6,219 nt of DNA, taken from the NCBI GenBank assembly GCA_905236325.1, contig CAJOPJ010000153.1, positions 1 through 6,219 on the forward strand, written 5' to 3'. The stretch is from an uncultured Selenomonadaceae bacterium (lineage in GTDB: Bacteria; Bacillota; Negativicutes; Selenomonadales; Selenomonadaceae). The first letter of the stretch is position 1. Every line of letters begins with the position of its first letter. The position numbers and the translations under genes were made by a program. The notes under the pieces were generated by a model that was given only the letters and a program-made list of their open reading frames with translations, searched no databases and was not told where the DNA came from. Shown piece by piece: positions 1 to 5,587 of the stretch.

Positions 1-70
1 ATGCTTGATTAAAGCGTCGCAACTTACTGAGGCAGTTAACGCAATTCACGATGAATTTTTTAAAGACTAA
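1..70 (+). CDS. lysC: C-terminal tail of probable aspartokinase (partial)
   Basis: The second forward frame is open from the window edge and ends in TAA at 68-70, giving the last 22 residues of a protein that enters from the left. The tail contains LTEAVNAIHDEFF. This resembles the end of the C-terminal ACT domain of aspartokinases, where a conserved helix reads roughly AVxALHxxF. Aspartokinase phosphorylates aspartate in the first step of lysine, threonine and methionine synthesis. The gene is convergent with the minus-strand block and ends just before a bidirectional terminator. With only 22 residues the family call is tentative; the existence of a real 3' end here is more certain. Confidence 0.55.
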   Translation, partial: CLIKASQLTEAVNAIHDEFFKD

Positions 71-85
71 ATTTCAAATGCAAAT

Positions 86-123
86 AAAAAAACCTTCCGC
101 AATTGGAAGGTTAATTTTTTTTT
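86..123. terminator. Bidirectional intrinsic terminator between convergent genes
   Basis: A perfect 8-bp stem, AACCTTCC (91-98) with GGAAGGTT (105-112), encloses the 6-nt loop GCAATT. On the plus strand it is followed by AA and nine T (115-123). On the minus strand it is followed by a run of seven T (complement of 86-92), two of which also pair in the stem. It therefore fits Rho-independent termination in both directions: of the plus-strand aspartokinase-like gene ending at 70 and of the minus-strand HAD gene ending at 166. The rest of the 71-165 gap is AT-rich and shows nothing else. Confidence 0.9.
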
Positions 124-165
124 GTTTATCGACAGCGTCAAATTAGAAAATTAAAATTTTTTTGC

Positions 166-996
166 TTAGATTAGATTTAATTTTTTAAAAGCGTTGTAAA
201 TTCCGTCGTCTTCCACAGCGTCAGTGACAATATCAGCCATAGCTTTAATTTCGTCGCCGCCAGACGCAACTGCAACGCCAATTTCGCAATATTCAAGCAT
301 TGGAATATCAATTTTTGCGTCGCCAAAAGCGATTGTATCTTTTTTATCCGCGCCAAGATATTTAAGCAAAACTTCTATCGCGTGAGCTTTTGTAATATTT
401 TTTACGCCAATATCTCCAAACAGTGCAGTTTCACCTGCGCCACCCCAAGTTCCAACTTTTAAATCAGGAAATTCTTTCACAGCGTCAAGATAATCTTGAT
501 AACTTTCCAAAATAAAACTGACTTTATTTAAATCGTCGCGATAGAGATTTTTTTCGCCGAAAATCATTTCAGGAAAAGCCTCGCGTACAGTTTTAATTTC
601 AGATTTGCCTTTGCGTGCGGAATATTCTTGCATGACAGGTTCGCCGCGCGTTTCAAAATTTTCACTGGCAAAAAGCCCTGCGTTGGCTTCAAGGTAAAAT
701 TCCAACTTGCGACTGTGCAACCAATCGACAATATGTTTTGCCTCATCAAGTGAAATAACCTGGTGCATAATAACTTTGCCATCCGATTCGACGTAAGAAC
801 CATTGCCGCCAATCATTCCATCCAAGCCAATATCCCAGATATTTTGGTAAACTTCGGCGCGACTTCTGCCTGTGCAAATGTAAACCTTGTGACCATTCTT
901 GCGTGCGGCGCGTATTGCCTCGACTGCCGAATCAGGCAGAACATTATCATAACTTACAAGCGTGCCGTCCACATCAATAAAAATTATTTTCGACAT
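166..996 (-). CDS. Cof-type HAD-superfamily phosphatase
   Basis: This 276-residue protein has the four HAD motifs in order. Motif I is FIDVDGTL, with nucleophile D8 and acid/base D10. Motif II is ICTGRS with T42. Motif III is probably K203 in NITKAHA. Motif IV is FGDAKIDIPML, with D226 and D230. The region between motifs II and III (about 80-195) is the size of a C2-type cap, as in Cof/YidA/YwpJ-like phosphatases of sugar phosphates or related metabolites. The Asn usually just before the second motif IV Asp (GDxxND) is Ile here, a mild deviation. ATG at 996 is preceded by AGGAGGT (1004-1010) at a 7-nt spacing. The gene starts 21 nt after thiN and is last in its unit, ending at the terminator around 105. 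Substrate cannot be told from sequence; a link to thiamine phosphates is only suggested by position. Confidence 0.9.
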   Translation of the reverse strand: MSKIIFIDVDGTLVSYDNVLPDSAVEAIRAARKNGHKVYICTGRSRAEVYQNIWDIGLDGMIGGNGSYVESDGKVIMHQVISLDEAKHIVDWLHSRKLEFYLEANAGLFASENFETRGEPVMQEYSARKGKSEIKTVREAFPEMIFGEKNLYRDDLNKVSFILESYQDYLDAVKEFPDLKVGTWGGAGETALFGDIGVKNITKAHAIEVLLKYLGADKKDTIAFGDAKIDIPMLEYCEIGVAVASGGDEIKAMADIVTDAVEDDGIYNAFKKLNLI

Positions 997-1017
997 AAAA
1001 GTTACCTCCTAAAAATT

Positions 1018-1695
1018 TTAAAATACAAAATAAATTGCCAAAAACCCTGCGTTCAGAGAAATTTTTATTTTGTCGCCTTCAAGTCTGTTGCTGATTGCAT
1101 TGGGAATTTTTTGCTGAAGTTTTGAATTTTCAAGTTGCCAATGAACATTATTCAAAATTACGCCTTCGCAAGTTTCAGTTATCGGCAAAGTTGAGATTGC
1201 AAATGGCTTTTCAAAGAAATTTACTTCGGCGGTTTCATTCGACTTCAAGAAAAAAATAATTTCGCGTTCGTCAGCCAAGAAAAGTCTTTTGTCTGAATTT
1301 GCACAGGTAAAAATTGTGCTGAACAGGTGATCCACGCGTCCGCCAAAACAACCTGTAATCAACGCTGAATTTTCTACAAAATCAAGCGCAAGTTGCAAGT
1401 CAGTAAAGTCTTTATCGACAGGGTGGCGTAGGATTTTGATTTTATTTTCCTCCGCCCAGTCGATAGAAATTTTTTCTGCGCTGTCGAAGTCGCCAATTAA
1501 CATTTCAGGCAAAATATTTGTCGCGCGGCAAATTTCAATGCCTTTATCGACTGCAATAATTTTTTTGCCTTGCGCAATTTGTCGAAAAAATTTTTCATTT
1601 GGCGCACGACCGCCATTTATTAGCAGATAGTTTGTAGTTGGCAGATTGGCAGGTTGGTAGTTTTTAAAAAAAATTTCACACTGCGGAAGTTTCAT
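1018..1695 (-). CDS. thiN: Thiamine pyrophosphokinase
   Basis: The product (225 residues from ATG 1695) transfers pyrophosphate from ATP to thiamine, making the cofactor thiamine diphosphate in the cytoplasm. Family signatures are in order: LINGG (25-29), AVDKG (48-52), IGDFDS (67-72), HPVDKDFTDLQLAL (91-104) with the Asp residues that hold metal and ATP, and FGGRVDH (117-123). The C-terminal half is the beta-rich thiamine-binding domain with the ISN motif (201-203). Length fits the family. A TTG two codons upstream (1701) is open, but GAGG at 1703-1706 lies only 1 nt from it and 7 nt from ATG 1695, so ATG 1695 is preferred. With this start the gene begins 2 nt after the glycosyltransferase stop (TGA 1698-1700), so the two are very likely translationally coupled. 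No thiamine riboswitch fits in this junction. Confidence 0.93.
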   Translation of the reverse strand: MKLPQCEIFFKNYQPANLPTTNYLLINGGRAPNEKFFRQIAQGKKIIAVDKGIEICRATNILPEMLIGDFDSAEKISIDWAEENKIKILRHPVDKDFTDLQLALDFVENSALITGCFGGRVDHLFSTIFTCANSDKRLFLADEREIIFFLKSNETAEVNFFEKPFAISTLPITETCEGVILNNVHWQLENSKLQQKIPNAISNRLEGDKIKISLNAGFLAIYFVF

Positions 1696-1697
1696 TT

Positions 1698-2381
1698 TCA
1701 AACCTCAGGATTTAATTCCGCGCCATATTCGCGCAGGAAAATTTTTTGATATTTTCTATACGCCGGATCAAGTGATTTTTCTTTAGGACAATGTATGCAC
1801 CAAAAATCCGCCGACTGATTGGGCACGACAACTTTTCTGCCGACGCGCTGATTTTCCTTGCAAAGCGAAGTATCATATAAATGCCAGCCGTCAAATAAAT
1901 CTTCGCGCCAAGGCAAATCATATTGCGTAGCTAAAAAAAGTCCATCCACAGATTCAACTTCCTCAAAAAGTCCTTCCGGCTCCATACATTCTGAATCTAC
2001 AACGCTTTCCGGTTCACAGGCGTGCAAAACTCTGCCATAAGTCCTCAAGCCGTCCCACCAAACACCGGTTTTTGGCAAATTCACGCAACCAATCATACCA
2101 ACAACGCCGATTGACGCGTCAGCAAAAATTTTCAGCAAGTCAGCAACTAAATTTTTATTTACAACTAAAGTATCTTGGTGCAAATAAATTTTATATTTAG
2201 CGTCAGATTTTTTCATCGCGCTGTTATAACCTGAAGTCATAGATTTTGCGTCGCGAACAGGAATAAATTCAGCAGACATGCCTTCAGGAATTTGCAAATG
2301 TTTTAGGTACAAAAGACATTCACTGTACCACCAATCGCTGTTGACGCAAGTTATAAAAGCAATTTTTTTGTCATCAAGCAT
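1698..2381 (-). CDS. StrF-like family 2 glycosyltransferase
   Basis: This is a 227-residue soluble protein with no membrane segment. It starts with a beta-alpha unit (KIAFITCVNSD, 5-16), followed by ECLLYLKHLQIP (21-32), AKSMTSGYNSA (45-55) and YLHQDT (66-71). HQD takes the place of the DxD that binds the nucleotide-sugar and metal in GT-A folds. VDGLFLAT (145-152) and FDGWHLYDTSLC (163-174) are the usual acceptor/catalytic region. The pattern is that of the StrF-type subgroup of GT2 (Pfam Glyco_tranf_2_5), found in polysaccharide and protein glycosylation loci; donor and acceptor are unknown. ATG 2381 has GGAGG (2389-2393) 7 nt upstream. The gene opens a unit with thiN and the HAD phosphatase, behind a terminator and a candidate promoter. 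Family call is good; cellular role is inference. Confidence 0.85.
   Translation of the reverse strand: MLDDKKIAFITCVNSDWWYSECLLYLKHLQIPEGMSAEFIPVRDAKSMTSGYNSAMKKSDAKYKIYLHQDTLVVNKNLVADLLKIFADASIGVVGMIGCVNLPKTGVWWDGLRTYGRVLHACEPESVVDSECMEPEGLFEEVESVDGLFLATQYDLPWREDLFDGWHLYDTSLCKENQRVGRKVVVPNQSADFWCIHCPKEKSLDPAYRKYQKIFLREYGAELNPEV
1703..1706 (-). promoter_or_regulatory. Ribosome binding site that fixes the thiN start
   Basis: GAGG lies inside the last codons of the upstream glycosyltransferase gene. It is 7 nt from ATG 1695 but only 1 nt from the alternative TTG 1701, so it favours the ATG and implies translation coupled to the end of the upstream gene. Confidence 0.7.
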
Positions 2382-2413
2382 TTTCCTTCCTCCAAGTTTT
2401 AGAAATTTTTTTT

Positions 2414-2449
2414 AGTATATCATAAATTACGCAAAAAAAATCCTGTCAA
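2414..2449 (-). promoter_or_regulatory. Candidate promoter of the glycosyltransferase-thiN-HAD unit
   Basis: Reading the minus strand, an extended -10 TGATATACT lies at 2422-2414 and an overlapping TATGAT at 2424-2419. A perfect TTGACA occurs at 2449-2444, 19 nt before TATGAT and 24 nt before TATACT. The spacing is too long for an ideal -35, and the element sits inside the upstream terminator arm. The extended -10 may therefore be the working part. Transcription would start near 2407, some 25 nt before ATG 2381. Position after a terminator and before the first gene of a unit supports a promoter here; exact boxes are uncertain. Confidence 0.45.
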
Positions 2450-2460
2450 CTGACAGGATT
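2433..2460 (-). terminator. Intrinsic terminator after the PTS EIIA-like gene
   Basis: A perfect 9-bp stem, AATCCTGTC (2439-2447) with GACAGGATT (2452-2460), has a 4-nt loop. On the minus strand it runs directly into a tract of eight T (2433-2440, two of them also in the stem). It begins 12 nt after the stop of the PTS gene at 2472, so it closes the metG-side transcript. On the plus strand it is also followed by A/T-rich sequence, but no plus-strand gene needs it. Confidence 0.9.
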
Positions 2461-2471
2461 AAAAAATTTTT

Positions 2472-2834
2472 TTATTTGCTGTAGAAAGTTATTTCATTAT
2501 CGATGCGAAGTCTCGGCACGATTGCGGCTTTTACAATAATTTGTCCCGGCATTGTGCCTTCTGAATTAACAACAACTGTGCAGTGCCCTTCTTCACGGAA
2601 ATTTTTATTGACATCTTCGCCGACTTTTATAATTTGCATTTCTGTGCGTCCGACTTTTAAAATATCGCCTTCAACAATATCTGCCTTTAATTCGCTCGGC
2701 AAATGTCTGACGACCATATCTGACAAGTTCGGATGCAAGCCGTCGTTCATCAAAATAAAGCTGCTGTTGTTTTCCAAAAATTGCGGTGCCATTGCGCCGA
2801 CTTCAGTAATTTTCGATTCATACTTGACTTCCAT
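2472..2834 (-). CDS. Stand-alone PTS glucitol/sorbitol-type EIIA protein
   Basis: From ATG 2834 this is 120 residues, the normal size of the GutA/SrlB EIIA family (Pfam PTSIIA_gutA). Family features seen are ITEVGAMA (9-16), VVRHLPSEL (41-49) with H44 as the likely phosphorylated His, GHCTVVV (83-89) and MPGQIIV (95-101). From memory of E. coli SrlB, H44 matches the first His of its HCHGEL; the second is Pro here. The family accepts phosphate from HPr and passes it to EIIB during sorbitol uptake, but no EIIB or EIIC gene lies nearby, so it may be regulatory or serve a distant permease. Start choice: the frame is open further upstream to 2873, but AGGGAGG (2844-2850) lies 9 nt before ATG 2834. 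It follows uppP by 61 nt and ends just before a terminator. Confidence 0.88.
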   Translation of the reverse strand: MEVKYESKITEVGAMAPQFLENNSSFILMNDGLHPNLSDMVVRHLPSELKADIVEGDILKVGRTEMQIIKVGEDVNKNFREEGHCTVVVNSEGTMPGQIIVKAAIVPRLRIDNEITFYSK

Positions 2835-2857
2835 CAAAATCAACCTCCCTGCGCAGT

Positions 2858-2887
2858 ATAATATCACAATCATATTTTATATTACAA
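2858..2887 (-). promoter_or_regulatory. Candidate promoter for the PTS EIIA-like gene
   Basis: On the minus strand, TTGTAA (2887-2882) and TATTAT (2863-2858) are separated by 18 nt in the gap after the uppP stop. Transcription would start near 2851, just ahead of the ribosome binding site at 2844-2850. There is no terminator between uppP and this gene, so read-through from upstream is also likely. The boxes are only partial matches in AT-rich sequence. Confidence 0.35.
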
Positions 2888-2895
2888 GATTTTTT

Positions 2896-3735
2896 TTACA
2901 TAGGATTGCCTATAAAAACCAGCCAACCGATAACAATTATACCTAAAATGATTCTGTACCAACCAAACGCTGTGAAGTCATTTTTCTTGATGTAACGCAG
3001 CAGAAAAGTTATTGAAAGAATTGACACAATAAAAGCAGTTATCATTCCAATAAACAAAATAGTAATTTCTGAACTGCTAAAATCTATGCCGAACTTCAAA
3101 ATCTTTAAAAAACTTGCGCCAAACATTACAGGTATTGCCAGAAAAAATGTAAATTCAGCCGCCACAACGCGACTTGTGCCAAATAAAATACCGCCAATAA
3201 TTGTTGAACCACTGCGCGAAGTTCCCGGCACTAATGATAAAACCTGAAACAAGCCAATAATCAGCGCAGTTTTATAGTCCAACCTTTCAAGTGAATTTAT
3301 GCGCGGATTTCTGTAGCGATTGAAATTTTCCACAACAATAAAAATTACGCCATAAAAAATCAGCGCACCTGCCACAACTTCAGCTGTCATAAAATGCTCT
3401 TCCATGTAGTCATTGAATGTAAGACCAATCACAGCAGCCGGTATGCAAGCAATTATAACTTTGTACCACAATTCAAAAGTTTGCTTGCGTTGCAGTTTAG
3501 ATTTGTAAGCTGAAAATGGATTCAGCCTTTCAAAGTTCATTGCGACGACTGCCAAAATTGCGCCAAGTTGAATGACCACCAAAAACATATCCATGAAATT
3601 TTTACTGACATCAAGTTTGATAAATTCATCAACCAAAATCATATGACCTGTACTTGAAATTGGCAACCATTCAGTCAAGCCTTCGACAACGCCCAAAATT
3701 ATTGTCTTTAAAATTTCAGCAAAACTTAACTCCAA
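2896..3735 (-). CDS. uppP: Undecaprenyl-diphosphatase (UppP/BacA)
   Basis: This 279-residue polytopic membrane protein, close to the usual length of about 270, removes a phosphate from undecaprenyl diphosphate. That recycles the lipid carrier used for peptidoglycan and other surface polymers; higher dosage is known to raise bacitracin tolerance. Both family signatures are intact: EGLTEWLPISSTGH (18-31) with E18, E22 and H31, and PGTSRSGST (170-178) with R174. These correspond to the catalytic Glu, His and Arg residues known from E. coli UppP. Several hydrophobic helices follow, ending in a strongly hydrophobic C-terminus. Start is TTG 3735, preceded by AAGGAAG at a workable distance; the Met-Glu-Leu start right before the first helix fits the family. 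It lies 59 nt after the M50 gene, with no clear terminator or promoter in that gap. Confidence 0.96.
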   Translation of the reverse strand: MELSFAEILKTIILGVVEGLTEWLPISSTGHMILVDEFIKLDVSKNFMDMFLVVIQLGAILAVVAMNFERLNPFSAYKSKLQRKQTFELWYKVIIACIPAAVIGLTFNDYMEEHFMTAEVVAGALIFYGVIFIVVENFNRYRNPRINSLERLDYKTALIIGLFQVLSLVPGTSRSGSTIIGGILFGTSRVVAAEFTFFLAIPVMFGASFLKILKFGIDFSSSEITILFIGMITAFIVSILSITFLLRYIKKNDFTAFGWYRIILGIIVIGWLVFIGNPM

Positions 3736-3794
3736 TTAAAAACTTCCTTTCAGTCAATTTTTTAGCCGCTATTCATTAGCGTTTAAAGACTAAA

Positions 3795-4430
3795 TCACAA
3801 CAAAATATTTGCAATGACTTGAAAAATTCCAAGAATAAATCTTTGCAACGGCACAAAAACATAACTTAAAATCGGTGTCATCAAAATAATTATCAAAAAC
3901 AAAAAGCTGTAGCGTTCAAGTTCCGCGTAACGCACTGCCAAGTCATAAGGCAATAGCTGCTTTAATATGTGCGAGCCGTCAAGCGGCGGAATTGGCAACA
4001 TATTAAAAATTGCAAAGTTTATGTTGATAATCATAATGAAGTTCAGGACAAGTTGCATACCGTCGGACATTGGAAAGTCAAATTTTACCAGCAAAATTAT
4101 CGCAAGCAAAGTCAAAAACGCAGTTATCAAGTTCGACGCAGGACCTGCCAGCGAAACTAAAATATCATCGCGGCGTGGATTGCTAAAGTTGTATGGATTT
4201 ATTTGTACAGGTTTTGCCCAGCCAAAATGCGCAATTAAAAGCATCAACAAGCCTATCGGATCAAGATGCGCCGCAGGATTTAGTGTTAAGCGACCTGCCA
4301 TTCGCGGCGTAAAATCACCAAGTGCAACTGCAACTCTGGCGTGCGCATATTCATGCACTACCATTGCAATTATTATTCCCGGCAAGTAGGCTATCATATT
4401 CATCAAAAAGCCGCCGAAATCTTCAAACAT
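3795..4430 (-). CDS. M50 (site-2-type) membrane metalloprotease
   Basis: This 211-residue integral membrane protein has the zinc site HEYAH (26-30) in its first hydrophobic segment. It also has LAGPASN (94-100) and the third-ligand motif NMLPIPPLDG (143-152) with D151. These define the compact YwhC-like branch of family M50, which lacks a PDZ domain and cleaves substrates within the membrane. At least four hydrophobic segments are visible (about 12-35, 58-70, 98-115, 130-145 and 173-200). Its substrate is unknown; relatives release anti-sigma factors or clear signal peptides. ATG 4430 has AAGGAG about 8 nt upstream. It starts 17 nt after the stop of the SGNH-like gene and so is probably on the same transcript. 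Confidence 0.92.
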   Translation of the reverse strand: MFEDFGGFLMNMIAYLPGIIIAMVVHEYAHARVAVALGDFTPRMAGRLTLNPAAHLDPIGLLMLLIAHFGWAKPVQINPYNFSNPRRDDILVSLAGPASNLITAFLTLLAIILLVKFDFPMSDGMQLVLNFIMIININFAIFNMLPIPPLDGSHILKQLLPYDLAVRYAELERYSFLFLIIILMTPILSYVFVPLQRFILGIFQVIANILL

Positions 4431-4447
4431 TAAATTTCTCCTTCCAA

Positions 4448-5065
4448 TTATAAATTTTCTATAAACTGATTAAAAAAATGACTAAATTTAGTTGCGCCCC
4501 ACGCGTTCAAATGATCGACATCTAAAAAATCATCTTCAGTAAGACCGCTGACTTTCCAAAAATCAACAAACATTGCGCTTGAATGTTTTTTAATCGCCTC
4601 GCCAATCAAGTAATGAAATTCCTGCAACTTCTGCCGACTGAAATGTTTTAAGTAGCCACTCGACATTGGGGGCAAAATCATAATCGGACGCGCGTTATTT
4701 TTTTCGCACAGAGTCAAGTAGTCGTCCAAGATTTTTATATTTTCAGCACGCGTTGCAGGAAAATTTCTGTCCTTCCACTTGTCGATTCTTTCGCGCGACG
4801 CCAATCGACCATTGTAGTCAATTTTAGCCGGATACTGCGCAAAAGGCGTAACGCTTACAATTTCGCTGTCGATTGGAAATTTTTGATTCAAGTACGCCGG
4901 ATTTAAAATATCGCGATATTTTTCAATCGGCAACCAAAAATTGTGTACATCATTCAGCGCAATCGCGTACTGCAGAAGTCTGAAATTTTCTGCGTAAGTT
5001 TTAGATTCATCAAAATAAAAACTGTAAGGCGCGATGGAGATTATTACCTTACGTATCCCCCCCCC
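4448..5065 (-). pseudogene. 3' part of a split, probably phase-variable SGNH-like gene
   Basis: This frame is open from the G tract (5065) to TAA at 4448-4450 and encodes about 205 residues. It has no credible start of its own: the first usable codon, TTG 4933, has no Shine-Dalgarno sequence before it. It is best read as the C-terminal half of the gene starting at 5586, in the -1 frame. After the Gly codons comes a strand-like stretch (RKVIISIAPYSF), then a hydrophobic strand ARPIMILPPMSS. Near the end is DFLDVDHLNAWGA, a match to the Asp-x-x-His block of SGNH/GDSL hydrolases and DltD-like proteins (D356 and H359 in the joined 379-residue product). With G9 this half is not translated unless slippage occurs. 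Type is given as pseudogene only because it is out of frame here; I think it is switchable rather than dead. Confidence 0.75.
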
Positions 5066-5586
5066 TGGATATTATTGACTGAGTCGAAGGCGAATTTTGC
5101 AATTTGATAATCAAAATACAAATCTTGAGTGCCGCGTGCGAAGTTGAATAATTTGCGCTTAAAATATTTTGGCATAAAAGCAATTTCAGCATGACTTAAG
5201 CCGGTAACAAAGATTTCAAATTCAGTGCAATGTTCAGTCCAATAACGCATAGCGCGTTCAAGCAAAAAATTATCTGCAGTTTGCACCAACGCCAGATTTA
5301 CAAATTTATCTTTAGGACAACCTGCATTGCGCACTGCATCAGCCAATTTTTTCCAATCGCGCGATTCAGCAACACAAACCACGCAGTCATAGTAATTTTC
5401 AGACAAACATTCCGGCAAGTCATAGAAATAAAAAATTTTGTTTTTAGGGTAGTTAATTTTTTCAAGATATCCTGCGGCAGGTTCGACTTCATCAACAACT
5501 ATTGCGCAATAATCGTTCATAGGATTCAGTGCAGTTGTTATTGCGAAAGGCAGATATTCAGTCAAAGTTACAAGTAAGATGCGCAA
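5044..5586 (-). CDS. 5' part of the split gene: Rossmann-like domain plus SGNH-like Ser block
   Basis: As written, translation gives 180 residues ending in IQGGGYVR and two tandem TAA codons (5046-5041). Residues 1-125 look like an alternating alpha/beta nucleotide-binding-type domain (MRILLVTLTEYLPFAIT, then strands NKIFYFYD and YYDCVVCVAES); I cannot name its ligand. IFVTGLSHAEIAF (125-137) looks like the first block of an SGNH-hydrolase-like domain with S131 as candidate nucleophile, followed by FARGTQDLYFDY (149-160). The candidate Asp and His lie in the other frame beyond the G tract, so this truncated form should lack that activity. Start is TTG 5586; GAGGTG (5594-5599) is 7 nt upstream, inside the end of metG, whose stop is 1 nt before the start. 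No signal peptide or membrane helix is seen. Function unknown; modification (e.g. acylation or deacylation) of a surface glycan is a guess. Confidence 0.75.
   Translation of the reverse strand: MRILLVTLTEYLPFAITTALNPMNDYCAIVVDEVEPAAGYLEKINYPKNKIFYFYDLPECLSENYYDCVVCVAESRDWKKLADAVRNAGCPKDKFVNLALVQTADNFLLERAMRYWTEHCTEFEIFVTGLSHAEIAFMPKYFKRKLFNFARGTQDLYFDYQIAKFAFDSVNNIQGGGYVR
5057..5065 (-). repeat. Homopolymeric G9 tract, candidate phase-variation switch
   Basis: Nine consecutive C on the plus strand are nine G in the coding strand, starting at the third base of a CAG codon. The upstream frame reads CAG GGG GGG GGA, then stops six codons after the CAG. The frame needed for the 3' half reads GGG GGG GGG ATA. 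Ten G (or seven) would join the frames; eight or eleven G also stop almost at once. It is the only long G or C homopolymer in an AT-rich window. Confidence 0.85.
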
Positions 5587-5587
5587 A

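Noticed and set aside
763..1125. Plus-strand open frame of 120 codons opposite the HAD gene and thiN 3' ends
   Set aside because: It is antisense to two well-supported genes, crosses their junction, has no family resemblance and no clear ribosome binding site.
1696..1710. Thiamine riboswitch controlling thiN
   Set aside because: thiN begins 2 nt after the upstream gene, and the 32-nt leader inferred before ATG 2381 is far too short for a THI element.
2503..2946. Plus-strand open frame of 147 codons opposite the PTS gene
   Set aside because: It is a mirror of the strongly supported EIIA-like gene and the uppP end, and its translation shows no recognisable domain.
3751..3756. TTGACT on the minus strand as a -35 box for uppP
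   Set aside because: No -10-like sequence occurs at 15-19 nt; that position already lies at the start of the uppP coding region.
3767..3781. Small hairpin CGCTA/TAGCG between the M50 gene and uppP as a terminator
   Set aside because: The stem is only 5 bp and no U tract follows on the minus strand, so it is unlikely to stop transcription before uppP.
59..3795. Exact 14-nt repeat TTTAAAGACTAAAT at 59-72 and 3782-3795
   Set aside because: Only two copies, in unrelated contexts (the ends of two genes), both AT-rich; chance is a sufficient explanation.
3967..4389. Plus-strand open frame of 140 codons opposite the M50 gene
   Set aside because: It is antisense to the HEYAH/NMLPIPPLDG-containing protease; its composition is that expected from reversed membrane-protein codons.
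4448..4933. Independent 161-residue gene starting at TTG 4933
   Set aside because: There is no Shine-Dalgarno sequence upstream, the frame is open back to the G tract, and the content fits the C-terminal half of the gene starting at 5586.
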